The notes beneath the pieces were generated by a model. That model ran no database searches, was not told the DNA's origin, and saw only the letters and a program-made list of their open reading frames with translations. From Saccharibacillus endophyticus (lineage in GTDB: Bacteria > Bacillota > Bacilli > Paenibacillales > Paenibacillaceae), in NCBI RefSeq assembly GCF_013185185.1, contig NZ_JAAZWE010000010.1, positions 21,937 through 85,936 of the forward strand: DNA of 64,000 nucleotides, written 5' to 3'. Numbering within the stretch: position 1 is the first letter of the stretch; every line of letters begins with the position of its first letter. Of this stretch, positions 1-7,868 are shown in pieces. The position numbers were made by a program, and so were the translations under genes.

Positions 1-56
1 TCAAGGGATTAAGCAGGAAGTTTCGATAGTCAATTCTGCGGCTCTGTGCTATAATT

Positions 57-93
57 AAGAGTCGTCGTACATGGATACGAACGGCTCTTTTTC
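57..93 (+). terminator. Rho-independent terminator of the gene upstream of the window
   Basis: The arms AAGAGTCGT (57-65) and ACGGCTCTT (81-89) pair with one G-U wobble. Two further pairs (66-67 with 78-79) follow a bulged A. The hairpin runs into TTTTTC. It most likely ends the transcript that enters from the left. A TATAAT at 50-55 sits immediately before it but has no convincing -35 box. Confidence 0.7.
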
Positions 94-137
94 TTAATCT
101 TTTTCTTTTCAGTAATCGTGGCACAGGAGGCATCGAC

Positions 138-164
138 ATGATGTTTATAGGCGTGCACTTATAG
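138..164 (+). CDS. Possible 8-codon leader ORF upstream of prfA
   Basis: ATG at 138 follows a full AGGAGG at 125-130 with 7 nt spacing. It opens the short frame MMFIGVHL and stops at TAG (162-164), about 80 nt before prfA. The ribosome binding site is better than that of prfA itself. A leader peptide is possible, but so is chance; no regulatory hairpin is obvious between it and prfA. A TATAAT at 179-184, after the small frame, could be the -10 of a prfA promoter. Confidence 0.3.
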   Translation: MMFIGVHL

Positions 165-245
165 CGGGTATAGATGAGTATAATTGCGCATTCAGCCCTA
201 CACTCACAACATTCAAATCTAAACTATATAAAGAGGTGATCGGCC

Positions 246-1316
246 TTGTTGGATAAATTACAGGCACTGGTTGACCGTTACGACAAATTGAGCGAGCTGC
301 TGTGCGACCCTGACGTGGCAAGCGATTCGAAAAAGCTGCGCGACTACTCCAAAGAGCAGTCCGACCTGCAGCCGGCTTACGAAGCGTACACGGAATACAA
401 ACGCGTTTCGGAAGATCTCGACGCGGCAAAAGAAATGCAGGGCGAAAAGCTCGACGACGAAATGCGCGAAATGGTCAAAATGGAAATCGACGAATTGTCC
501 GCGCGCAAAAGCGAACTGGAAGAAATCATCCGGATCGTTCTTCTGCCGAAAGATCCGAACGACGACAAGAACGTGATCGTCGAAATCCGCGGCGCGGCCG
601 GCGGCGACGAAGCGGCATTGTTCGCGGCGGACTTGTATCGGATGTACAGCCGTTACGCGGATACGCAAGGCTGGAAGGTCGAGCTGATGGACGTGAACGA
701 GAGCGATCTGGGCGGCTTCAAGGAAGTCATTTTCATGATCAACGGCCGAGGCGCGTACAGCAAAATGAAATACGAGAGCGGCGCGCACCGCGTACAGCGG
801 ATTCCGGCAACGGAATCGGGCGGCCGCATCCATACGTCGACCTCGACGGTAGCGGTGCTGCCGGAAGTCGAAGAAGTGGATATCGTCATCAGCGACAAAG
901 ATATCCGCGTGGACACGTTCTGCTCCAGCGGCGCGGGCGGACAATCCGTCAATACGACCAAATCGGCCGTGCGCGTGACGCACGTTCCGACCGGAATCGT
1001 GGCGACCTGCCAGGACGGCAAATCGCAGAACTCGAATAAGGAAAAGGCGCTTCAGGTGCTTCGTTCCCGGATTTATGACGTGATGCGTCAAGAAGAAGAA
1101 GCGAAGTATGCCGGCGAGCGTAAAAGCAAAGTCGGTACGGGCGATCGCAGCGAGCGTATCCGTACCTACAACTTCCCGCAAAGTCGCGTGACCGACCACC
1201 GCATCGGTCTGACCATGCACAAACTGGATCAAATCATGAACGGCGATATTCAAGAGATCGTATCCGCGCTGACGATCGCCGAGCAGACGGATCTGATCGA
1301 CGAGAAAGGCATTTGA
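246..1316 (+). CDS. prfA: Peptide chain release factor 1
   Basis: RF1 recognises UAA and UAG in the ribosomal A site and triggers hydrolysis of peptidyl-tRNA. The 356-residue protein has the usual family length. It carries the RF1 anticodon-mimic tripeptide PAT at about residues 187-189 (RF2 would have SPF) and the universal GGQ at 231-233, within SSGAGGQSVNTT. The start is TTG at 246, with AGAGGTGAT just upstream, because the conserved N-terminus MLDKLQALVDRYDKL begins there. Five bases separate it from prmC, which methylates the GGQ glutamine, so the pair is cotranscribed and functionally linked. Confidence 0.97.
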   Translation: MLDKLQALVDRYDKLSELLCDPDVASDSKKLRDYSKEQSDLQPAYEAYTEYKRVSEDLDAAKEMQGEKLDDEMREMVKMEIDELSARKSELEEIIRIVLLPKDPNDDKNVIVEIRGAAGGDEAALFAADLYRMYSRYADTQGWKVELMDVNESDLGGFKEVIFMINGRGAYSKMKYESGAHRVQRIPATESGGRIHTSTSTVAVLPEVEEVDIVISDKDIRVDTFCSSGAGGQSVNTTKSAVRVTHVPTGIVATCQDGKSQNSNKEKALQVLRSRIYDVMRQEEEAKYAGERKSKVGTGDRSERIRTYNFPQSRVTDHRIGLTMHKLDQIMNGDIQEIVSALTIAEQTDLIDEKGI

Positions 1317-1320
1317 TTCG

Positions 1321-2253
1321 TTGGGTTCGGATCACTTGAACATGAATCCATTGAATCGGGCACGTTCGGGCCGGAGCGGCTTTCAATTGCGCGATGGCCT
1401 GACGCTCCGGGAAGCCTTTGCGGAGGCTTCCTCTTTTTTGCGGGAACGGGGCGTAGAAGAAGCGGACGAAAATACGCGGCTGCTGCTGAAAGAAATTCTC
1501 GGCATGTCGGGAGCGGAATACGTCATGGCGCTGCGCGATCCTTTTCCTTATGAACATGCGGACGCGGAACGTTGGGAGAACGCGATTACGCGCAAAGGCG
1601 ACGGAGAACCGGCACAGTACATTTTGGGCGATCAAGAGTTTTACGGCTTTGTCTTCGAGGTGACGCCGGACGTGCTGATTCCGAGGCCGGAAACGGAGCT
1701 GTTGGTGGAAGCGGTGCTGGGCCACGCGAAGACGTTATGGCCGGAAGGAAGCGCATCGGTGCTCGACGTCGGCACGGGCAGCGGCGCGATCGCGGTGAGC
1801 CTGAAACTGCTGCGTCCGGAACTTGAAGTGACGGCCAGCGATATCTCGCCGGGCGCTTTGGGCGTTGCGCAGCGTAACGCTCAGCGGCTTGGCGCAGAGG
1901 TGACTTTCGGCGAGGGGAATCTGCTGGAGCCTTTTGCAGGCCGAGCTTTTGACATTCTGGTCTCGAACCCTCCCTATATCCCGGCTGCCGATATCGAGGA
2001 GCTTCAACCCGAGGTTCGCGACTTCGAACCTCGCGGCGCATTGGACGGCGGACTGGACGGGCTGTGGCCGTACCGGGAAATTATGAAGCAGCTCGATCTG
2101 CTGCAACATGATCCGAAGTTGATCGCGTTCGAACTGGGCATGGGCCAAGCGGATGCGGTAGCCGAGATGCTGCGCGGGCGCGGAAGCTGGAGCACGGTGG
2201 AGACGGTGTTCGATCTGGCGGGAATCGGCAGACATGTGATCGGGATCATCTGA
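1321..2253 (+). CDS. prmC: Release factor glutamine methyltransferase
   Basis: PrmC (HemK) uses S-adenosylmethionine to methylate the glutamine of the GGQ loop of release factors. The SAM-binding motif DVGTGSGAI lies at about residues 149-157 and the catalytic NPPY at 216-219, the classic signature of glutamine N5-methylases. The TTG at 1321 is taken as start because GAGAAAGG lies 11 nt upstream, inside the end of prfA. An ATG at 1342 is in frame but has no ribosome binding site. The first 20 residues are not conserved in style, so the true start is slightly uncertain. A strong terminator follows. Confidence 0.95.
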   Translation: MGSDHLNMNPLNRARSGRSGFQLRDGLTLREAFAEASSFLRERGVEEADENTRLLLKEILGMSGAEYVMALRDPFPYEHADAERWENAITRKGDGEPAQYILGDQEFYGFVFEVTPDVLIPRPETELLVEAVLGHAKTLWPEGSASVLDVGTGSGAIAVSLKLLRPELEVTASDISPGALGVAQRNAQRLGAEVTFGEGNLLEPFAGRAFDILVSNPPYIPAADIEELQPEVRDFEPRGALDGGLDGLWPYREIMKQLDLLQHDPKLIAFELGMGQADAVAEMLRGRGSWSTVETVFDLAGIGRHVIGII

Positions 2254-2284
2254 CTTGAATCAGTAAGCATGAAAAAGCCGCGCG

Positions 2285-2328
2285 GGCGGGGAGCATGGGC
2301 GGCAGCGCCGCAGCGCTTCCCGCCTTTT
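2285..2328 (+). terminator. Terminator of the prfA-prmC operon
   Basis: GGCGGGGAGC and GCTTCCCGCC pair over 10 bp (one G-U) around a GC-rich loop and are followed by TTTTTG. It closes the prfA-prmC transcript. Confidence 0.85.
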
Positions 2329-2368
2329 TGTATCCGGTGCAGGGCGAACTGCGCGGGATGTCGTCCAC

Positions 2369-2398
2369 ATGACAAGCAGGGGCGTTATCGCCTACAAT
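2369..2398 (+). promoter_or_regulatory. Sigma-A promoter for the FtsW/RodA-like pair
   Basis: ATGACA (2369-2374), an 18-bp spacer and TACAAT (2393-2398) match the vegetative consensus in 5 of 6 positions each. The predicted transcript would begin near 2405 and carry the whole palindromic element at 2444-2647 in a 370-nt 5' leader before the first cell-wall gene. Confidence 0.65.
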
Positions 2399-2443
2399 AG
2401 AAAGACGAATAGAGATAAAGGCTGAAAGGACCGCGTCGCGGTT

Positions 2444-2647
2444 CCAAAGTGTCGAGAAATTCTAAGGTAGCTGGAAGCCAGAAGGCGGAGAAAGAAATTC
2501 AGAGAAGGAACGATAGTGTTCGCCTTTGAAATCGGGAAAATACCACTAATATTCAATCCTTTTTCCCGATTTCAACACGCGACCGGAACGAATTTCTTTT
2601 GGAGCCTTTTGGCTTCATGCTCCAGCGTAACTTTCTCGACAGTCTGG
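2444..2647. repeat. Palindromic intergenic element, copy 1
   Basis: A 204-bp imperfect palindrome. Its ends TGTCGAGAAA (2450-2459) and TTTCTCGACA (2632-2641) pair perfectly. Further in, GAAGCCA (2474-2480) pairs with TGGCTTC (2610-2616), and AAAGAAATTC (2491-2500) with GAATTTCTTT (2590-2599). The innermost stem is TTGAAATCGGGAAAA (2526-2540) with TTTTCCCGATTTCAA (2561-2575), 15 bp without mismatch. It shares the blocks GCGGAG, GAAATTCAG and CGCCTTTGAA with copies near 9.98 and 20.69 kb. It has no convincing coding frame. Together with the terminator and promoter before it, it fills the 518-bp gap between prmC and the next gene. Confidence 0.85.
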
Positions 2648-2771
2648 AACCCAGACGCGGTTCGCAAGGCTAATCGCGGCATCGCCGAGGCAGAAACGGA
2701 ATACCGTTCGCCTGCATGCCGCAAGAGGGAATATTTGGCCTTGAATAGGCTTTTCGGAGGAACCATACCGC

Positions 2772-4025
2772 ATGTTGACCAAATGGAAACATATCGATTG
2801 GACCCTGATTATCGTTCTGCTCTGCATGATGGGAATGTGTATTCCTCTCGTGCACAGTGCCGTAGCAACGAGTGATCGATTCAGGGGCCTGGACACACAG
2901 ATGATTTTTTATTACATTCTAGGCTTTGGCGTTATTTTCTTCATGACTCTGGTCGATTACCGGCTGTACGTGAAGTATTTCTGGATCGTGTACGGCGGGG
3001 GCATGCTGCTTTTGCTGTTGACGCTGACGCCGCTCGGCCAGACGCAAAACGGCGCTCAAGGTTGGTTGAAGCTTGGACCGATCGGCATGCAGCCGGCGGA
3101 ATTGTTCAAGTTGGCGCTCGTCATTACGATCGCCTCTCTTTTAGCCAAACGAAACAAGGAAAAGCTTGGCTTTTTTGCCGACGTGATTCCGATCGGCATT
3201 GTCGCGTTCATTCCCTTTGCCGTCGTTATGATTCAAAACGACTTGGGCAACGCGCTCAGTTACGTGTTGATTTTGCTCGGCTTGTTATGGATCGGCAACC
3301 TGAAGTTCACGCACGCTTTGATTATTTTCGTGTTGGGTGCAGGATTGCTGTTCGGCGGAATCAAGGCTTATGTCACCTACCATGATCAGGTCTCGGACTT
3401 TATGACGAATACGCTCGGCCGCGCCCACTGGCTGGATCGCATCGATCCGTGGCTGATGCCCGACGAAGCAAGCCGCGACGCCTCGTGGCAGACCAAAAAC
3501 GGCAAATACGCCATCGCGGGCGGAGGCATGCTGGGTCAAGGCTTCATGCAGGGCGAGATGGTGCAGAACGCGACAGGCTCGCTTGTTCCGTATACGTATT
3601 CGGATTCGATTATCGTCGTGATCGGCGAGGAATTCGGTTTCGTCGGGATATCGTTCCTGCTGGTGCTGTACTTCATCATGATTCACCGGATGATCGTGAT
3701 CGCGCTGGAGTGCAAAGACAGGGTAGGGTCATATATCATCGTGGGGATCGTGGCGATGTTCATGTACCAGATTTTCGAAAATATCGGGATGTTTATCGGC
3801 CTGATGCCGCTGACGGGGATCACGCTGCCTTTTATCAGTTACGGCGGTACGTCGCTGCTGATCAATATGGCGAGTATCGGCGTCGTGATGAGCATTCGGG
3901 CTTGCACGAAGGAAGACCTCGTGCGCGACGAATTCGCGGACGTCAAAGGCTCGAAAGTCGATGACGGCGGAATCCAGGCGATTCGCGGCGCGTTGTCGAG
4001 GATGGGAAGATCGAAGAAAGCTTAA
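2772..4025 (+). CDS. FtsW/RodA/SpoVE family protein, first of a tandem pair
   Basis: Members of this polytopic SEDS family polymerise lipid II glycan strands for elongation, division or spore cortex. The 417-residue protein has about ten hydrophobic segments and the family end motif PFISYGGTSLLINM. The QNDLG of the mid region matches the family QxDLG. The loop usually reading HTDFIF reads YSDSII here (SDSIIVVIGEEFGFVG), so the aspartate is kept while His and Thr are changed. ATG 2772 has CGGAGG at 2755-2760. It lies where Bacillus has spoIIR nearby. Which process it serves cannot be decided from sequence; its class-B penicillin-binding partner is not in the window. Confidence 0.88.
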   Translation: MLTKWKHIDWTLIIVLLCMMGMCIPLVHSAVATSDRFRGLDTQMIFYYILGFGVIFFMTLVDYRLYVKYFWIVYGGGMLLLLLTLTPLGQTQNGAQGWLKLGPIGMQPAELFKLALVITIASLLAKRNKEKLGFFADVIPIGIVAFIPFAVVMIQNDLGNALSYVLILLGLLWIGNLKFTHALIIFVLGAGLLFGGIKAYVTYHDQVSDFMTNTLGRAHWLDRIDPWLMPDEASRDASWQTKNGKYAIAGGGMLGQGFMQGEMVQNATGSLVPYTYSDSIIVVIGEEFGFVGISFLLVLYFIMIHRMIVIALECKDRVGSYIIVGIVAMFMYQIFENIGMFIGLMPLTGITLPFISYGGTSLLINMASIGVVMSIRACTKEDLVRDEFADVKGSKVDDGGIQAIRGALSRMGRSKKA

Positions 4026-4177
4026 AAAGTCGGATAGGGCGAGAAATGCTCGGGTAACGGCTTGATCGGATATTGAGGGATTGCGAAGAACGCGTACGAC
4101 GACAAAGCGGGAATTCGCTTTGAATCAACCGACATGCGGCTGCGGCCAAGCGGCGCGTGTTGCGGGAGGCTGCGGCG

Positions 4178-5449
4178 ATGCTGGGCAAGATCAAAAATAT
4201 CGACTGGACGATTGTAGTTATTTTGTTGATGTTGGCTGGGATATGTATTCCTGTCATTCATAGCGCCGTATCAAGCGGAAGCAATGCGAAAATGGCAGGC
4301 TCCGAAACGCTGATGGCCGTATATTATGTGCTTGGTTTCGTAGCGTTGTTCATCATTACTTTTGTCGACTATCGACTGCTCGTTAAGTATGCTTTGTACT
4401 TGTATATCTTCGGCATCGGCGTATTGATGTTGGTATGGAGTCCGCTGAGCAGCGAAGGGATCAACGGCGCAAACGGATGGATTCGGGTGCTTGGAGTCAG
4501 CGTGCAGCCGGCGGAACTTTTCAAATTGATTCTGATTATCGGAATCGGAGCATTTTTGGCTCGTAAGCAAACGGCAAAGCTTGGGTTTTGGAGAGATGTC
4601 TTACCGATCGTGTTGGTCGCGGTGGTTCCGTTCATGATTGTCATTGCCCAGAACGACTTGGGTAACGCGCTTTGTTATGCTATCATTTTGGCAGCTTTAT
4701 TATGGATAGGAAACATCAAATATACGCATGTGTTGATTTTCGGAGTGCTGGCGGGAAGCGTTTTGTACGGCGGCATCACGGCATATCGCAGCTTCCGTAC
4801 CGAAATCGAGGAATTCATGAAAATTCATATGCCCAGCCAAAAACACTACTTGGTAAGACTGGATCCTATTTTGATGCCGGATGCGGCCGGAGACAGCTAT
4901 CATGCAGAACGTGCCCTTGAGTCGATCGCGAGCGGCGGCATGCTTGGCAAAGGGTATATGGCGGGCGACTTGTCTTCCAAAGTTCCTTACACATACGCCG
5001 ATTCGATCATCACCGTGATCGGCGAGGAATTTGGTTTCGTAGGGATGGCTTTTTTGTTACTGCTTTACTTCATTTTGATCCACCGCATGATCGTAATTGC
5101 TTTGGAATGCAGGGATCGGTCGGGTCCTTTTATCATCGTAGGCATCGTAGCGATGTTCCTGTATCAAATTTTTGAAAATATCGGCATGAATATCGGCATT
5201 ATGCCTATTACGGGAATCACGCTTCCGTTTATCAGTTACGGCGGAACGTCATTGCTGATCAATATGGCAAGTATGGGAATCGTCATGAGTATTCATGTGC
5301 ATAATCAGGAAGCCATCAAGATGGAGGATCGATTGCAAACAGACCATCTGGATGAGTTGGGCAAAGAAGCAGAATACAAGTCTCGAGGCTTCAAGTGGCC
5401 TTCGTTAGGATTAGGCCGGGCTAGAGCTTCGAGGGAAAAAAGTAAGTGA
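4178..5449 (+). CDS. FtsW/RodA/SpoVE family protein, second of a tandem pair
   Basis: A clear paralogue of the preceding gene over its whole length. It has the same N-terminal layout (KNIDWTIVVILL against KHIDWTLIIVLL), the same QNDLGNAL, the same altered loop YADSIITVIGEEFGFVG and the same PFISYGGTSLLINMAS, as expected from tandem duplication. ATG 4178 is chosen because GGGAGG at 4164-4169 is ideally spaced; a GTG at 4157 lacks a site. The C-terminal 50 residues are charged and differ from its twin. The 152-bp gap between the two holds no terminator, so they are probably one transcript, ending 24 bp before ywlC. Confidence 0.88.
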   Translation: MLGKIKNIDWTIVVILLMLAGICIPVIHSAVSSGSNAKMAGSETLMAVYYVLGFVALFIITFVDYRLLVKYALYLYIFGIGVLMLVWSPLSSEGINGANGWIRVLGVSVQPAELFKLILIIGIGAFLARKQTAKLGFWRDVLPIVLVAVVPFMIVIAQNDLGNALCYAIILAALLWIGNIKYTHVLIFGVLAGSVLYGGITAYRSFRTEIEEFMKIHMPSQKHYLVRLDPILMPDAAGDSYHAERALESIASGGMLGKGYMAGDLSSKVPYTYADSIITVIGEEFGFVGMAFLLLLYFILIHRMIVIALECRDRSGPFIIVGIVAMFLYQIFENIGMNIGIMPITGITLPFISYGGTSLLINMASMGIVMSIHVHNQEAIKMEDRLQTDHLDELGKEAEYKSRGFKWPSLGLGRARASREKSK

Positions 5450-5473
5450 TGTAAAGCGAGAGGGGTCAAAGGC

Positions 5474-6697
5474 ATGCAAGAACGCATCGATACGCAGATC
5501 TGGGAACTTGGCGAGCAGGGTTCCACGGGGAACAATGCTCGAAATGTTTTGGGGAATGCGTCCGTTCGAGAAGCCGCTGCCATGCTCGCCGACGGTAAAC
5601 TCATCGCTTTTCCGACCGAAACCGTCTACGGACTAGGCGCCGATGCCCGAAACACGGATGCTGTAGCCGGAATTTTCGCAGCCAAAGGCCGTCCTTCGGA
5701 TAATCCGCTGATCGTGCACATCGCGAATCGTTCGGAGCTGGACGCGTTTGCAGCAGAAGTATCCGAAGCCGACGAAAAGTTGATGGCTGCTTTTTGGCCG
5801 GGACCGCTGACGCTGGTGTTGCCGGTCCGTGCTGAGGCTTTATCTCCCAAGGTTACAGCCGGCTTGGACACGGTCGCGGTTCGTATGCCGGATCATCCGG
5901 TTGCTTTGGAATTGATCCGAGCTTCCGGCTGTCCGCTTGCGGCACCGAGCGCCAATCGTTCCGGCCGGCCGAGTCCCACGCTTGCTTCCCATGTGTGGGA
6001 GGATCTGAACGGTCGCATCGACGGGATCGTGGATGGCGGTCCGGCAGGAGTCGGCGTGGAATCGACCGTGGTACGGACGAATGCGCTCGGCGGCGCGACC
6101 GTGCTTCGCCCGGGTGGCGTATCGGTCGATGAACTAATTCAGGTTCTTGATGCTCCGGTTAATCAAGTGTCCGCCGACCACGGAGCAGACCTTGATCCGG
6201 AGGCGGTCATGGCCGAGGCAGAACCCATGCAATCATCGCCGACTGAAGCCGGATCGCACAACGCCGAACTCCGCAGTGAATTACGGGATGATGTTACGCA
6301 AGGCGGCACGACGGAAGAAGCTCCTCGTTCGCCGGGGATGAAATATACGCATTACGCGCCGAGCGGACAACTTGAGATCGTAATCGGTTCGGACGATCAG
6401 GTGAAAAAGGGAATTCGCGAGCGTCTTGCCGCTGCGCGAGTACGCGGAGAGAAGACAGGCGTATTGGTGTTTGACGAGCATTTGGCTTGTTACGAAAAAG
6501 GGGCCGATGTCGCCTTGTCTCTCGGCAGCAAACATGATCTGCGCGAAGCGGCTTCCCGGTTATACGCGGCTTTGCGGCAATTCGACGAGTCAGGTACCAC
6601 GTATATGCTGGCCGAAGGCTGCTCGGAAGAAGGCATCGGCTTGGCGATTATGAACCGGATGAGCAAAGCGGCTGGCGGACGCATTCACCGGGTTTAA
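5474..6697 (+). CDS. ywlC: L-threonylcarbamoyladenylate synthase (Sua5/YwlC type)
   Basis: It makes threonylcarbamoyl-AMP from threonine, bicarbonate and ATP for the t6A37 modification of ANN-decoding tRNAs. The YrdC domain is at about residues 25-215, with IAFPTETVYGLG and the substrate-binding KGRPSDNPL. A C-terminal Sua5 domain starts near MKYTHYAPSGQ (about 290). The roughly 60-residue linker between them is acidic and of low complexity, which makes the protein (407 residues) longer than Bacillus YwlC. ATG 5474 has GAGAGGGG at 5459-5466. In Bacillus subtilis ywlC sits just downstream of spoIIR, which is missing here. Confidence 0.93.
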   Translation: MQERIDTQIWELGEQGSTGNNARNVLGNASVREAAAMLADGKLIAFPTETVYGLGADARNTDAVAGIFAAKGRPSDNPLIVHIANRSELDAFAAEVSEADEKLMAAFWPGPLTLVLPVRAEALSPKVTAGLDTVAVRMPDHPVALELIRASGCPLAAPSANRSGRPSPTLASHVWEDLNGRIDGIVDGGPAGVGVESTVVRTNALGGATVLRPGGVSVDELIQVLDAPVNQVSADHGADLDPEAVMAEAEPMQSSPTEAGSHNAELRSELRDDVTQGGTTEEAPRSPGMKYTHYAPSGQLEIVIGSDDQVKKGIRERLAAARVRGEKTGVLVFDEHLACYEKGADVALSLGSKHDLREAASRLYAALRQFDESGTTYMLAEGCSEEGIGLAIMNRMSKAAGGRIHRV

Positions 6698-6732
6698 TTT
6701 AAAAACACTTTTACGCAAAGGAGACGGTTCGC

Positions 6733-7314
6733 TTGAAACATATTTTATTCGTATGCACGGGTAACACTTGCCGGAGTCCGATGGCTGAAGGTTTGCTGCG
6801 CCAGATGGCGCGGGAACGCGGCGTGGATGTGGATGTTCGCTCGGCCGGCGTGGCAGCATCGTGGGGCGTGCCGATCTCCCGCCATGCGGAGGGCGTGCTG
6901 CGCGACCATAGCATCAACGATCGTTTGACCTCTTCCCCGTTGGACCGGGATTTGGTGGAATGGGCGGATTTGATTCTGACGCTAACCGGATCGCACAAAA
7001 GCCATGTACTGAGTTATTTTCCCGAAGCATTCGAGCGTGTCTACACCTTGAAGGAATACGTGGAAAATGATCCTGAGGTGTTGGCCGACCTGGAAGAGTT
7101 GGATAGCTTAACGGCATCGGCCGAGTTGTCGCGCGCGCTCGGCGAAGCCGTGGACGCGACCGTGCGCCAGCGGATGATCGAGCTGCGCCAGCGTATTCCG
7201 ATCTTCGATATCTCCGACCCGTTCGGCGGTTCGCGAGATGACTACGAAGCGACGGCGGCCGAGATTCGGACGGCGCTGGATCGATTGCTGGATAAGCTGG
7301 AGAACATCGGGTAA
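6733..7314 (+). CDS. ywlE: Low-molecular-weight protein phosphatase, protein-arginine phosphatase type
   Basis: It belongs to the low-Mr tyrosine-phosphatase fold. The P-loop CTGNTCRS (residues 8-15) gives the nucleophilic Cys8 and Arg14. Thr12, equivalent to the Thr that gives Bacillus YwlE its phosphoarginine specificity, is present, so removal of McsB-made arginine phosphates is the likely role. The general-acid aspartate is in SDPFGGS near the C-terminus. At 193 residues it is about 40 longer than YwlE, because of an Ala/Glu/Leu-rich helical insertion before that motif. The TTG start at 6733 has AAAGGAGAC at 6717-6725. A terminator follows. In Bacillus the next gene is rpiB, absent here. 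Confidence 0.9.
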   Translation: MKHILFVCTGNTCRSPMAEGLLRQMARERGVDVDVRSAGVAASWGVPISRHAEGVLRDHSINDRLTSSPLDRDLVEWADLILTLTGSHKSHVLSYFPEAFERVYTLKEYVENDPEVLADLEELDSLTASAELSRALGEAVDATVRQRMIELRQRIPIFDISDPFGGSRDDYEATAAEIRTALDRLLDKLENIG

Positions 7315-7343
7315 GCGTAAAAGCATAGTCAGAACATATAGCG

Positions 7344-7377
7344 AGCCGCCTGCCGATTTCGGTGCAGGCGGCTTTTT
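7344..7377 (+). terminator. Terminator after ywlE
   Basis: AGCCGCCTGC (7344-7353) and GCAGGCGGCT (7364-7373) form a perfect 10-bp stem followed by TTTTT. The next 320 bp (7378-7698) contain no gene or structure that I can support. Confidence 0.9.
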
Positions 7378-7698
7378 GCGCAGCGCGTAGCGGAGTGTGC
7401 GTGCATACGAAATCAGAGAAGTAATCGGCGCAGATCAGAAATGGGCGAGCAAGGATTTTCGAGGACCGGGATTTGGTGCACTTAACGGAACGAGACGACG
7501 CTTAGCGTGAAAAATGGCCGGATTTCGGGGGGAAAGCAGGGGAATGAGCATCTAACGGCAATACGATCCGTTAAAATCCCGAAGAGGGTTGATTTGGGCT
7601 TCTAAAGGATATAGAAGTCATTAGCCGAGCTTTTGCAGCATTACCGAACGTCTGTGAAATGCTTCCCATTGTTTGTCCGTATTTTGCACGAATTTAAG

Positions 7699-7727
7699 TT
7701 GATTTTTGCCCTTTGTTGTCTTATGAT
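7699..7727 (+). promoter_or_regulatory. Sigma-A promoter of the ZTP riboswitch-ywlG-glyA transcript
   Basis: TTGATT (7699-7704), a 17-bp spacer and TATGAT (7722-7727) match the vegetative consensus. The start of transcription would fall near 7734, just ahead of the riboswitch aptamer. Confidence 0.75.
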
Positions 7728-7739
7728 GAAGGGGAAATT

Positions 7740-7820
7740 GCAGATCCGGTGTAACTGGCGACGAATGTGGGTTCAACCACGATGGAGCACCGGAGTAATC
7801 GGCCGGTCGCCTGGGCAAAG
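7740..7820 (+). promoter_or_regulatory. ZTP (ZMP) riboswitch, pfl motif
   Basis: CCGGTG (7746-7751) pairs with CACCGG (7788-7793). Inside are the conserved ACTGGCG and the hairpin GTGG-CCAC (7767-7780) followed by GATGGAGC. The 3' part reads CCGGTCGCCTGGGCA. GGCGAC (7757-7762) pairs perfectly with GTCGCC (7806-7811), the pseudoknot that defines the pfl aptamer. This RNA senses ZTP/ZMP, which builds up when 10-formyl-tetrahydrofolate is short, and switches on one-carbon genes. glyA, a known target class, lies in the controlled operon. Confidence 0.9.
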
Positions 7821-7868
7821 AGCAGCTTCGCGCGTTTTTACGCGCGCGGTCGCTCTTTTTGTTTTTTT
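7819..7868 (+). terminator. Expression-platform terminator of the ZTP riboswitch
   Basis: AGAGC (7819-7823) pairs with GCTCT (7852-7856), and a GCGCGT/ACGCGC stem closes the top, with a few mismatches between. Eleven T residues broken by one G follow. It starts where the aptamer ends, so ligand binding can prevent its folding. This is the usual transcriptional arrangement of the class. Confidence 0.85.

Noticed and set aside
2516..2875. A 119-codon frame spanning palindrome copy 1 and the start of the first FtsW/RodA gene
   Set aside because: It overlaps a structured repeat and a clearly coding gene in another frame, and has no conserved character.
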